Shown here: positions 1 to 10,745 of the stretch, one piece after another
Position numbering within the stretch: the first letter of the stretch is position 1
How the letters are laid out: each line of letters begins with the position of its first letter
Translations under genes and position numbers: made by a program
Origin: Taxillus chinensis
Lineage: Eukaryota; Streptophyta; Magnoliopsida; Santalales; Loranthaceae
DNA length: 64,000 bases
NCBI GenBank assembly: GCA_023512835.1
Contig: CM042089.1
Location: forward strand, 14,765,965 to 14,829,964
Reading direction: 5' to 3'
The notes under the pieces: model-generated
Databases searched by the model: none
What the model was told of the DNA's origin: nothing
The model's input: only the letters and a program-made list of their open reading frames with translations

Positions 1-1478
1 CTTTAAGGCTATGAAAAAATTAAAAATAAAGAAAGAAGCTGAGTCCTCAGAAGAATAAGAGGACAGGGATAGTGAAGACGGTGAAGACGAGGTAGTAGCT
101 TACTTCACCAGAAAATTTAGAGGAGGTGGAGCAGGAAAGCAAGCTGAGAGAAAAGGGAAAGGAGAACTTTCTCTTAGGTGTTTTAAGTGTGGAAAGTGGG
201 GGCACTTTTCATCTCAATGCAAAGTGAAAGCTAATGACTTGGATGATGAAGCCTCAGATGAAGAGGACACAAAATGGAAGAAGTCATCATACCGAAGAAG
301 TAATTCCACAAGAAGACCAACAACTCCACAGAAGAAGAAGGCCTCACACAAGAACTATATAAGCCGGGTTTCTGAATCTGACGATGAAGATGCATGTTCA
401 TCAGATTATGCTTTTGTCGCCAAGATAGATGTGGCAATGGCAACATTGCCTCAGAGGAGGAAGAGATAGTAAAAGAAGAAGTTGATCTGGAGGAGGAGCT
501 CGAGCTTGCAATAGAGGACATCCGTATGAGAGGGCGCAGGATCAAGCAGCTCAAAGGAGAGCTCAAGCAAGCCAAGGATGACCTTGTAGAAGTCAGAGGA
601 GAGAAGGACAAGGTGATGGAGGACTCAAAGAAGTTCTGTGAAAAAATTATTAGCCTAAAGCTCAAACTAAAGGAGAAATCAAGATATATGATGACATTAC
701 CACAAAACTCACCACCAGAGATACCACAATCCAACGGCTTGAAGAAGAACCGATAGGCCTTCAAAAGAAGATCTCAAAAGACAAGGTCACTCAAGCCTCA
801 ACCTCTGAATGCATCCAGATCACATCTCTCACAACACCACAGATTGCTTAGAAAACTGCGGCAACACTACAAAAGGATAAGAAGAAGATCACTACACTGT
901 AGACGACGAGGAAGGTCATCAATCCAGATTTCTATGACAATCCTAAGAATACTACCGTCGTGACCCAGAGCAACAAGAAAGGAAGGGGTGGTGTAAATGA
1001 TGAGAAGATGGAGAGACATCCGAAGGAGTCCAAGACTATTGGAATGAACAAATGCATTCAGAAATATGACTGTTCCAAGAATGTAAAGAAATCTAATGCA
1101 TATGTCATGTGCAGATGCCCCTCATGAAAAAAGGTAAACTTGTGAAGCCAACCATCAAGGCCAAGTCTGTCTGTAATCTAAAGCTCTAAAATAGAGATAA
1201 AGACATTCAGAAAGAGCTTGTATCCTATAGAAAGAAGGAAACCAGCAAGAAGTTTCTGCACTTACTGTCAGAAACAAAGACATGATGAGACTTCATGCTG
1301 GTGGAAGCCTAAGCCCATTACCACGAACAACAAGTTTGTTGTACTTGCAAACTTGGAGGTTTGTGATAAGTGTGGTAGTGAACGTCACGGTGCAAGGAAA
1401 GTGCTTATTCCTGAGAAGAATAAGAAGAAGAACATTGTGAAAGTTCAAGAGAAAAGTAAAGAGAAAGCATCTCAGAAC
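1..1478 (+). mobile_element. Copia gag fragment (same family as the element at 46664-56502)
   Basis: This is the gag part of a Ty1/Copia retrotransposon, cut by the window start. It aligns by eye with 50035-51580, beginning with the same run of lysine codons and an acidic stretch. A CCHC zinc knuckle (CFKCGKWGHFSSQC) is encoded near 175-222. A Glu/Lys-rich coiled-coil segment follows at about 394-756, then a Cys/His-rich segment (CTYCQKQRHDETSC) near 1255-1300. The reading frame is broken by an early stop (agaataaga near 55) and by several frameshifts, so it is a relic. Homology stops near 1478, where a Gypsy LTR fragment begins. No LTR of this copy is visible in the window. Confidence 0.85.
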
Positions 1479-2013
1479 CCAGCGAATCCCCCAAACCCTC
1501 TAAAACCTCATAAAACTCATACCCAATACTACATATAAAGTTTTAATCACATATTATGCACTTAAATCACAAGATTCAACCTAAAAATTGGGGAAACCCC
1601 CAAAATTTAGGGTTCATGATCCAAATTCCATGAATTTGGGGTTAATTCTCATGTCTTAGCTACGCTAACAAGCATAATCAACATCTGAGTGAAAAAAACG
1701 AATCTCTACCTTAAATTTGGGCGATTTGTGTTCGGATCGTCAAATCCCCTTTGCAAGCTCTTGGTTCCTCCTCAAACGTTTTATCTCTTCACGTACATGT
1801 ACACACAACAGCAAATGAAAGTTCTTTTCCTCTTTTTTCTATTTATACTTCATTTAATTCCTTAAAATATCATAATTACCCTTACAGGGCTCAGACTCCA
1901 AATTAAAAATATCAAAAGTACCCTTATAGGGCCCAAACTCCAAATCGAGCTTAATTACTATCAAAACGCTCCGTTTGACAAGTGTATTTCTGTCTAGTTA
2001 TTTTTATCCCCCA
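1479..2013 (-). repeat. Gypsy LTR fragment (F)
   Basis: Non-coding sequence resembling the upstream half of the C-type LTRs in minus orientation. It has a TATA-like box (minus TATAAATAG, about 1838-1850), a leader, and a splice-donor-like sequence (minus AAG/GTAGAGATT, GT at 1709-1708). Upstream of the TATA box is a decayed copy of the palindromic box seen in A and B (about 1959-1980). The U3 end seems to lie near 2006, followed by a short polypurine-like tract (plus TCCCCCA). The U5 half is missing. The boundaries are approximate. Confidence 0.5.
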
Positions 2014-2015
2014 AT

Positions 2016-3073
2016 ATGCATTCCATCAAATGGCTATCTCCTAGAACCTCAAATACGGGTCATTACAGTATTAAAGGTACTAAAATTCATTCTCACTATC
2101 TTAGCCATAAGATTCAAAATGAGTTAATACAATTAATGAGAAATGAGGCCAGGAGTAAAATTATTGAAAAAATCAAGCAAACAAAATACTTTACAATAAT
2201 ACTTTATTATACTTCAGATGTAAGCTATGAAGAACAAATGTCACTTGTAATCTGGTGTTTGGATGTTTTAACAAGTCCAGTAGAAGGAAAAGAGTATTTT
2301 CTTAAATTTTTGAAAGTTCATGATACAACTGGCCAGGGCCTTTTTGATGTGCTAGTAAAAGATTTGGAAACTCTTGAACTTGATACTAGTGATGTAAGAG
2401 GACAAGGCTATATAATAGCTTTAATATGAAAAGAAAACACAAAGGTGTTCAGAAAAAAATGCGTGAAATAAATCCTAGAGCTTTTTATACTCCGTGTGGT
2501 TGTCATAGTCTTAACTTTGCACTTTGTGACGTGGTTAACTCTTGTGCTAAAGGTAAATATTTTTTTGAGTGTTGTAGCACATATATGTAATTTTTCTTTT
2601 TCTCCAAAGCATTAAAGGTTTTTAAAAATAATGTAGATGGTGTCACAGGGAAGCCGCTTTCATAAACACGTTGGGAGAGTCATGTTAAGAGTGTTAAAGT
2701 AATAAGGTATCAAACTCCTCAAATAAGAGATGCATTACTTGATTTGGCAAATTCACGTGATAATCCTAAATTGTCTAGTGATGCTAGGACAATTGCACCA
2801 CATGAATTTGAGAATTTTGAGTTCTTGGTTGCTATGATTATTTGTTGTTTGCTATTAATACTATTAGCAATACTCTTCAAAATGAGAACATGAATATTGG
2901 TAGTGTTATAGAACAGTTGAGAGGACTTGTTACCTTTTTTAGAAGAATACAGAAAAATTGGGTTTATAAATGCCAAAATTGAAGTCAAGGAAGTTACAAC
3001 TTTATTGAGGGTTGAACCAACTTTTCAAGAAAAATGCATCATTTGTATAAAGAAACATTTTGATGAGAATGCA
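2016..3073 (+). pseudogene. hAT transposase relic, N-terminal/central part (DUF4371, ZMYM1-like)
   Basis: The translation matches the plant family of hAT-derived proteins with a DUF4371 domain and C-terminal hAT dimerisation region. Visible family motifs are EQMSLVIW, DTTGQGL, a GQGY segment, the INPRAFYTPCGCHSLN segment near 2465-2515, and IRDALLDLANS near 2725-2755. It is dead: a frameshift with stops lies right after GQGY near 2410, further stops follow around 2590-2900, and the 5' end is missing (the first ATG at 2016 is simply where homology begins). The gene is interrupted at 3073 by element A and resumes at 28289. Confidence 0.8.
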
Positions 3074-4791
3074 TGTTACGCCCCGAATTTCCAACTCGAG
3101 GAAACCGGTTCGTGACTCCCCTTTACCCACTCGGTGGGCAAGGGGTTGATATACAACATCACGCAAAACATCGTACACACACAGCAGAAATTCATAATGA
3201 TGTAAATCAAATATCTTTATTAATTTCAAATCACAATAAATGTTTACAACCAAACCACACGCCTTTATTACATTCAAATTCTTTTTTTTTTTATAATCTC
3301 TCCCCACTAGGGTTACATCGATTTCCACAAAATAACATAATTGAAAAGGAACAGTAAAACAAATATGGTCTTCCACCTTGGGATTCCACCTAACGCCTGT
3401 AGGTTCCTGCAAAAAAACACATTACGGTGGGAGGGGTGAGCAACCACAGCTCAATAGGGATCAAGTCTCCCCACCCCATCCCATGCACCTAACCACTACA
3501 TGAGAACGTGTACTAGTGCAGTGTCGTGGCAGTAGTAAATACAAGTAAAGCACACCACTCAAATGGGCGCAACAACAGCCCCAGCCACGCTGGCTCCACA
3601 GCCTCACAGGCTACCAATTTCACAGTCTTCCAGGCTAACAATTTAACCACCTTTCGGGCAAATATTTAACCGCCTATCAGGCAAATGTTTAACCGCCTCT
3701 CAGGCAAACAGTTTAACCGCAACTCAGGCAAATAGTTCCCACAGCCTCTCAGGCTAATAATCATACAATCAAACACATAACATACATTTCTGCCACACAA
3801 GCATAAAATTAAACACATGGCATGCGCACAATCACGGGTTCTCAAACTCAGCCACACGGGCATAAAATCAAACACATAATAAGCATAGCCATACAGGCAT
3901 ATTATCAAACACATAATAGGCATAGCCACACAGGCATATTATCAAACATATAACGTGCACACATTTATAAGCTCACAAACGCAGCCACACATGCATAAAA
4001 TCGAACACCTATCATGCAGGCATACTTGCACAGGATAGCAAACATCCACATAGGAGATCACATCAAATATGCCATTGAAGGCCAACATTCATATAGGAGA
4101 TCACACCTATATGAATTTATATATATATATATATATATATTATAACAACAACGATAATACTCGACAAATTATCCACCACAGGGTCTAACCCCGGAATGGG
4201 TACTAGAAGAGACAGAACCCCTACCTTAATAGGTTCCTCCTTGTCCTTGCTTCCACACTAGACGTCGTCCACCCGCACGAATTACCACAGTAGCGATCAG
4301 AAGGTCCTCTCTCTCTCTATCACTCTCTGCGATGGTTGCGATGGCTGACGGAAACCATAACCCTAAAACAAGGAGACCTCCACCTCTTTATATAGACACC
4401 TCAACATCAAAACAACGTAGTTTTGATAAATGAAGCCCTGCATCAAAACGACGTAGTTTTGATGACACACTACAACCTTCCCACATCCATACATGCCAAA
4501 ATATCCATAATTCAAACATGATCATTTGGGAAAAGATTACTAGAATAACAAAACTAAGGTGATGGTGCAAAAACATGGTTGCACGCCATAATGCACGTCA
4601 TATCCCCATATGACGTGCATTGTCACGTGCACCTCCCAAAGGTTGCCTCATGGGCTCATCTCTTACCCCAAACTTGTCCATCAACATACAAGGTGTTTTA
4701 CCTAAAGTGTGTGGGAAGAAATCTCCCAAAAACCCACTCAAACGGCATAACTATGACTAACTCCTCACACCCCGAAACACGGGTCATTATA
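3074..4791 (-). repeat. Element A 3' LTR
   Basis: The 1718-bp LTR matches 13405-14336 plus 27542-28283. Read on the minus strand it has: two palindromic boxes (4442-4463 and 4406-4427), a TATA box (TATATAAAG, about 4385-4396), a leader, a splice-donor-like GTAGGGGTT (GT at 4224-4223), a conserved block ending in a poly-T tract and GCAG (AG at 3408-3407), and about 333 bases of U5. Short tandem repeats of about 22 bases (CTCAGGCAAAT units, 3640-3740) and about 36 bases (CACACAGGCATA units, 3790-3960) lie in the middle. A (TA)n run lies at about 4119-4140. The left terminus is intact TG; the right terminus reads TATA in place of TACA. Confidence 0.9.
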
Positions 4792-4803
4792 TCCTCTCCC
4801 CCT
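4792..4803 (-). other. Element A polypurine tract
   Basis: Minus-strand purine run (plus tcctctccccct) abutting the 3' LTR, in the position where plus-strand DNA synthesis is primed in LTR retrotransposons. Confidence 0.7.
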
Positions 4804-5056
4804 TAAGACTTTTCGTCCTCGAAAAGAAACATACGAGGGATAACAAACACATGCTACCCATTTATAAAACGGCAAGCCACAATACCCAAATGGATCACAC
4901 AACATAACAGGACATCTCAAATACATTGCAATCTCAAAACACATCTCAATATAAATACAAATACCTGTCTACAAATACAAATACAAATACACCAAATCAT
5001 GAACCACATACAAGAAAACACATTACTACCCCTTAGCTAACAGCCGCCTCCCACCC
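4804..5056 (-). other. Element A 3' untranslated internal region
   Basis: About 250 bases of A-rich sequence (on the plus strand) between the chromodomain stop and the polypurine tract. It contains repeats of ATACAAATAC near 4950-4990. No coding potential was recognised. The first 40 bases (gacttttcgtcctcgaaaa) match the sequence right of LTR C1 at 10763. Confidence 0.6.
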
Positions 5057-5427
5057 TCAAGCTTGTTCGTCCTCGAACAACTCTGGGTATTGCTCACGCA
5101 TCATGGATTCACGTTCCCAGGTCTCCTCCTCAATGCCGCGGTGCTGCCATAGCACACGAACCAAAGGAATAGCACGACCACGCAAAAGCTTCTCTCGCCG
5201 ATCGAGTATACGGAGAGGGGCCTCAACAACGGACATGTCATCCTTAATGTCCAATGTCCCCCAATCGATCACATGAGTGGGGTCAAGATGATACTTCCGC
5301 AACTGAATACATGGAACACATTGTGCACCCGACTCAATCGCGGTGGCAATGCTAACTGGTAGGCCACTGGCCCCACACGAGCCATAACCTCAAAAGGACC
5401 AATAAACCACGGAGATAGCTTGGAACC
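5057..5427 (-). pseudogene. Chromodomain and integrase C-terminal region of element A
   Basis: The frame 5302-5057 encodes a chromodomain-like C-terminus: a VLRILDRR-type start, the segment RGRAIPLVRVLWQHRG, the aromatic/acidic EEETWERE, and the family ending REQYPELFEDE. In chromoviruses this domain follows the integrase and is thought to guide insertion to particular chromatin. It is separated from the integrase frame by a stop near 5427 and frameshifts between 5303 and 5427, so the fusion is broken. Confidence 0.8.
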
Positions 5428-6540
5428 TCACCCAAACCGCTGATGTCCATGACGTGGCAAAACACGGAGAAACACATGATCACCCACAGAAAACTCTAAA
5501 GGTCGCCACCGCTGATCCGCATAAGATTTCTGCCGGCTCTGAGCTGATAACAATCGCTGACGAATCAACTTAACCTTCTCGGTAGCCTCTTGAACCAACT
5601 GTGGTCCCAAGAGAGCTGCCTCCCCTGCCTCAGTCCAACACAAAGGTGATTGGCATGGACTCCCATACAACGCTTTAAAAGGGGTCATCCCAATGGATGC
5701 CTGATAACTGTTGTTGTAGGCAAACTCCACCAAAGGAAGGTGAGTTGCCCACGAACCCCCAAAATCTAGCACACAGGCCCTCAACATGTCCTCCAATATC
5801 TGATTCGTCCGCTCTGTCTGACCGTCAGTCTTAGGGTGAAAAGTTGTACTCATGCTCAGTTTCGTCCCCAAAGCTTCCTGTAAGCCTCCCCAAAAACGGG
5901 AAGTGAACCGCGAATCTCTGTCAGACACAATCGACGATGGTACTCCATGCAGTCTCACAATCTCGTTCACATACAACTGGCTCAATGTCCCAATGGAGTC
6001 CCGCTCTCGAACGGCAAGAAAATGGGCCGACTTCGTTAGCCGATCCACAATCACCCATATCATGTCTTTCCTCCCAGTGGTGGGTGGAAGACCAGTCACA
6101 AAATTCATCGCTATGTGGTCCCACTTCCACTCGGCTATCGGCAACGGTTGCAACATACCTGCTGGCCGCTGGTGCTCAGCCTTCACCTGCTGACACGTGA
6201 GGCACCTCGAAACAAAAGAAGCCACATCACGTTTCATCCCAGGCCACCAAAAATGCCCCCGAAGTGCATGGTACATCTTCGTACCCCCTGGATGCACAAC
6301 AACTCTAGAATGATGAAACTCCCTCATCACCTCATCGCGGAGAGAAGAAGTCACTACTAGCCGCCCCTGAAAAGACAACTCATGCTCAGGACCCTCTGTC
6401 CAATCCCCAGATAGCTCGCTTGCCTCAATACGGGCACGGAGAACCTCACACTCAATATCACCCAATTGTCCCTCCCAGACTCGCTGGTACAACTCAGGCA
6501 CAACAACAATAGGACACCCATATGTGCACCCACAAACTTT
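5428..6540 (-). pseudogene. Element A integrase
   Basis: Ty3/Gypsy integrase. Visible in order: the HHCC zinc-binding region (HHSRVVVHPGGTKM, then CLTCQQ), the WWPGMK motif, and the catalytic core. The second catalytic Asp is in IVSDRDSRF and the Glu in KTDGQTER. The first catalytic Asp, normally in a DFVTGLP context, is Asn here (codon 6105-6103), which should abolish strand transfer. The core is followed by the usual RPLEFSVGDHVFLRV segment. The frame is open for nearly 400 codons, but its N-terminus comes from a rearranged duplicate of the RNase H region. Confidence 0.9.
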
Positions 6541-6830
6541 TCCCCCAAGAGATAATGCTCCAACTCTTGTAAGCTCTTGTAATCTGAGTACACCACAAAC
6601 TTTTCCCCCAAGAGATAATGCTGCCAACTCTTCAAGGCAAAAATGACAGCCGCCAACTCAAGATCATGAGTAGGGTAATTCTACTCATGAGGTTTCAGCT
6701 GCCTCGACCCATAAGCTACCACACTGTGCTCCTGCATAAGCACACACCCCAAACCAATCTTAGACGCATCACAATATACCTCATATGGATATCCTCCCTA
6801 GGTAACCTCAACACAAGTGCAGTGGTCAAA
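6541..6830 (-). pseudogene. Element A RNase H, internally deleted and duplicated
   Basis: The start of RNase H is recognisable ([14 protein letters not shown], then [11 protein letters not shown], containing a catalytic Asp). Directly after it the segment HYLLGEKFV is repeated (compare 6536-6565 with 6597-6626), and the remaining RNase H sequence expected before the integrase is missing. A local duplication joined to a deletion explains this. Stops near 6680-6800 also break the frame. Confidence 0.7.
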
Positions 6831-7977
6831 CGGGTTTTGAGAGTCTCAAACGTTTGCTAACACTTGTCAGCCACTCAAACTTCACTCCCTTCCCGGTCAA
6901 CGCCGTCATAGGAGCCACCAAACAGGAGAATCCCTCTACAAAATGAAGATAATACCCTGCCAAGCCAAGGAAACTACGAATCTCGAAGACATTGGTTGGC
7001 CTCTCCCACGATGCCACAGCCACAATCTTAGCTGGTTCCACCCTCACACCCTCAGCTGACACTACATGGCCAAGAAAACGAACCTCCTGTATCCAAAACT
7101 CACATTTGCTAAACTTAGCAAACAACCGCTGGTCCCTCAAGGTTTGCAGCACTGTTGCCAAATGCTCCACATGCTCCCTCTCCGACTTGGAATACACCAA
7201 AATATCGTCGATAAACAACACCACGAAAGAATCCAAGTATGGAGCAAAGACCTGGTTCATCAAATGCATGAACACTGCTGGTGCATTAGTGAGCCCAAAA
7301 GGCATCACTACCCACTCATAGTACCCATACCTGTACCGAAAAGCCGTCTTAGGAATGTCCTCTTCCCTAACCCTTAACTGGTGATACCCCGATCGCAGAT
7401 CTATCTTAGAAAACCACTGGGCCCCACTCAACTGGTCAAATAGGTCATCTATCCGAGGCAACGGATACTTGTTCTTCACAGTCGCCGAATTTAGCTTCCT
7501 GTAGTTAATGCAAAGACAAAGCGTACCATCTGCCTTCTTTGCAAAGAGCACTGGAGCACCCTAGGGTGAGGTACTCGGTCTAATATACTCCTGGTCCACC
7601 AATTCCTCTATCTGCCTCTGAAGCTCCCTCAACTCAGCTGGCCCCATACAATATGCTACTTGGGAGATTGGGCCAGTCTCTGGTACCAACTCAATGGTGA
7701 ACTCCACAATTCTCTTAGGAGGTAAACTCTTCAACTGGTCAGGAAAAACATCCTGGAATTGGTCAACAACTGCTGGCCACACTCTCTTTTCCACTTTCCC
7801 CTCCTCAGCAAAGGTCAGGGTTGCCAACCTGTGGGTAATGGCACCCCACTGGTCCAGCACTGGCCCAGCTCGACTCGCCTCACAGTCCCACTCCCCCTGC
7901 AGGGTGCAAGAGGTCCCTGCAGGTGTCATGAAGGATACACGCCGCCGATAACAATTTATCTTGGCCCGGAAAGCCAT
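6826..7977 (-). pseudogene. Element A reverse transcriptase
   Basis: Reverse transcriptase of a Ty3/Gypsy element. Two adjacent open frames (7977-7561 and 7551-6826) are separated by a single stop near 7561-7563. Family motifs: [62 protein letters not shown], and the catalytic FIDD (7215-7204). The polymerase core would be whole but for that stop, so it is one of the better preserved parts of element A. It ends by frameshift in the thumb/RNase H junction. Confidence 0.9.
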
Positions 7978-7980
7978 AAG

Positions 7981-8340
7981 TCAATCCATACCCAAGATCA
8001 GGTCAAACGTACGCAAGGGCATCATGTACAAATCGAAACTAAGCTCCACATCCCCTATAGTTAACACACAGTCACGACATATGCGCCGCACCTCAATCAT
8101 ACCCCCCACCGGAGACTCCATTGCTAGGGGTCTCTCTGCCTCAACACATGCGAATCCCAACCCCTCAATCAGAAGTTTAGCAACAACGAACAAGATGCAC
8201 CCGTATCAAAAAGAGCAGAACAAGCGTACGAGAGATCAAGAGGGTACCTCTAACCACTGAAGGTCCTGCCCCACCCTCCGCCGGTGGAGGTGGTAGCTCA
8301 ACCTCCTATTGGGGTGTTGCATTCAGCGCAAACACCCTCC
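7981..8340 (-). pseudogene. Element A aspartic protease
   Basis: Retroviral-type aspartic protease. The active-site motif LFDTGAS is encoded around 8205-8185, but a single-base change of frame follows directly. The downstream part is open (8193-7981) and ends in the family motif DLILGMD. Upstream, near 8330-8300, is the typical gag-protease linker (GRVFAL). The rest of the linker and gag is displaced by LTR C1, which begins at 8348. Confidence 0.75.
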
Positions 8341-8347
8341 CTTGGCC

Positions 8348-10745
8348 TGTCACGCTCCCGAATTCCAGGGAACCCGGAACCGGGTACATGACTTCCCCTT
8401 GCCCGCACCCGATAGGTCAAGGGGTTGGTGACTAGCACCAATGGAGACTACACCGCGGTGCTGTCTCAAATATGCAACCCTGTACGATCATACATCAAGG
8501 GTAATCCTGTACTTTCACATATATCATCATGCATACAATAAGTCAAACGACCATACGGACATCACATCACAAACAGGATACAAATACATCTGTCCACGGA
8601 CCCATGTCCGGGATATAACACATAATAAAATACAGAATACGATCGTATCATACATCGAGTAGTGGGCACGTCCTCCTGGAAGAAAGTCCTCCATTAGTCT
8701 CGGGTCACACCTGAAAAGGGGTAAACAACAAGTAGGGGTGAGCGACAAGCTCAGTAGGTGACCCCAAAACTCCACATCATGCAACACATATAAGTCTATA
8801 CTATATGCTCAGTGTACTCGTGCACTGTGTAGTGTGCACAATCATCAGGACTCAGCCTGCAAATAGACATCAGGACTCAACCTGTTCACACAGGACAACT
8901 TGTCCACGATCCTCCATGGGATCCCAGCTCAGGGCACTCAGCCCTAGCTCCACGAGCTCAACGGCTCAACTCAGGCCATAGCCTGTCCACGCGCAATATG
9001 CCCGGCCACGGTCGCCACACGGGCCGCCATCGGTGCATATGCCTGCCACGTCAACCACATAGCACCATCGGTGCATCACGGTGAGAACCCAAACAAGTCA
9101 CGGAGTCCATGCCCCAATACCTCACACCAATATACTAACATGAGTATGGCAAATCATTCTCAACATTTCCTTTGGAACTGTAGCCAGTCTTCACAAGTAA
9201 ATTCTCAATCCTTGATTTATGAAGGAAGTACCCATAGCAGCTATTTTCTTGAAATCAAAAGTCCCGGCATTGGGTTCCCATAGCATAACTAAGATAATTT
9301 GATTTTTGGAGATTTTTCTAAGATGTCTAACCCCACTTTCCAAAAATTCACCACTACAAACTTTTGGGTTTTTCCGAGATTTTATACTAAATCCCAATTT
9401 TCACATTTTGAAATAGTAGGAATTAATTTTTCTAGTATTTTTCTTTGAATCCAAATGGGGGGTATTTTGTTATTTACATTGTAACTTAAGTATACTTAAA
9501 TGTGTAGGTGGGTATAGGTTGCAATGTAAATAGGTCCAATCCAGTGTTGTACAGTTCCAGTTACACTGTGGAAGCTGCGACTCGTAGCTCAGAACTGCAG
9601 CGCGCCTCGGAGACTCGTAGCTGCATAGCGCGCCTCGAAGACTCGAAGCGGATCTTCGATCTTCGACCTACGAGGCTACGAACTTCGATCCTTCGGCTAC
9701 AAACTTCGACCTTCGGACTACGAGTCTACGAATCTACGAACTACGAACCTTCGAACCTTCGAACTACGAACTACGGGTCTACGAACTACGACCCTACGAC
9801 TCAGAACTTTGGATTTTCGTCAGTTCGACCCAGTAACGCGCCTAGGGTACTGTTCATCGTCGTTTTTGCCTGTTCTTCGTCTGGAATCAACCCAGTAACC
9901 CCCCAGACATGCCCAAACACGCATCCTACGCAACAGACTGCGATATTTACCTCAAAATGCGTCCAGAACGCCTCTAAATCGCACGGAAACAACAGAAACA
10001 CGCATCAAATTCCAAATTTCTAGAAATCTAGATCTAAACCCAAATTTCCATGGTTGACTTATCAACCCTCATGAAAAACACAATTAATTAACCCCAAAAT
10101 CACATAAACATATATCCACAATGATATAAAACAACTCTTAACCACCGATCTTATGCTAAACCATTAAATCTAACCCAAAATTGAATTTCCCCAAATTCTA
10201 GGGTTCATGCTCAATTTCATAAATCATAATAAATTCGTGCAGATCTAAAACAAGAGAGAGATAAGAAGTTCAAGGACACCTACTTGAAGTGAATCTTCGA
10301 GCTCCACGAACCCAAATCGCCCCAAATCGCCAAAGCCTCCAAGCTCTCTCAAGCTCTCTCTCTCTCAACGCACAAACGTGAAAGCTTCTTCCTCTTTTTT
10401 TTTCCTGCTATTTATCTCTGCCAGTCAACTGACCTAGTCAACCATTGACCTAGTCAATAATTGACCTCCAAGGCCCCGAACTCCAAATTGAGTCAAACTA
10501 CAGTCAAAACGCTCGAAATGACGAACACAAAACTAAATAGATATTATTACACCCAAATGACCGCCCAAATGCAAAGTCAACCAATAAACCCCGAAAAGTC
10601 AACAATCGGGTCAAACGGGGCCCCGACTCGGAATCGGGCCCAAGTACAGTCAAAATGCTCACATCGACGACTACACTACCGTCCAGATAGTTACATTCCC
10701 ATAGAATAACTATCTTTCAAAACTACCCGAATACGAGTCTTTACA
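8348..10745 (-). repeat. LTR C1 (a Gypsy LTR inside element A)
   Basis: It starts TGTCACGCTCCC and ends CTTTACA, and matches the solo LTR C2 at 61005-63367 along nearly its whole length. On the minus strand: a half palindromic box (TCAAAACGCTC, about 10501-10515), TATA-like GATAAATAG (10416-10408), donor-like GTAGGTGTC (GT at 10283-10282), acceptor block with TTTTCAG/GTGTG (AG at 8712-8711), and about 363 bases of U5. A CGA/TCG-rich microrepeat patch lies at 9585-9810. No 5-bp target duplication is visible at its ends. On its right it is followed by a polypurine tract, so it looks like the 3' LTR of a second element. Confidence 0.85.

Noticed and set aside
5852..6360. Plus-strand reading frames opposite element A integrase
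   Set aside because: They are antisense shadows of the minus-strand integrase, with no domain of their own.
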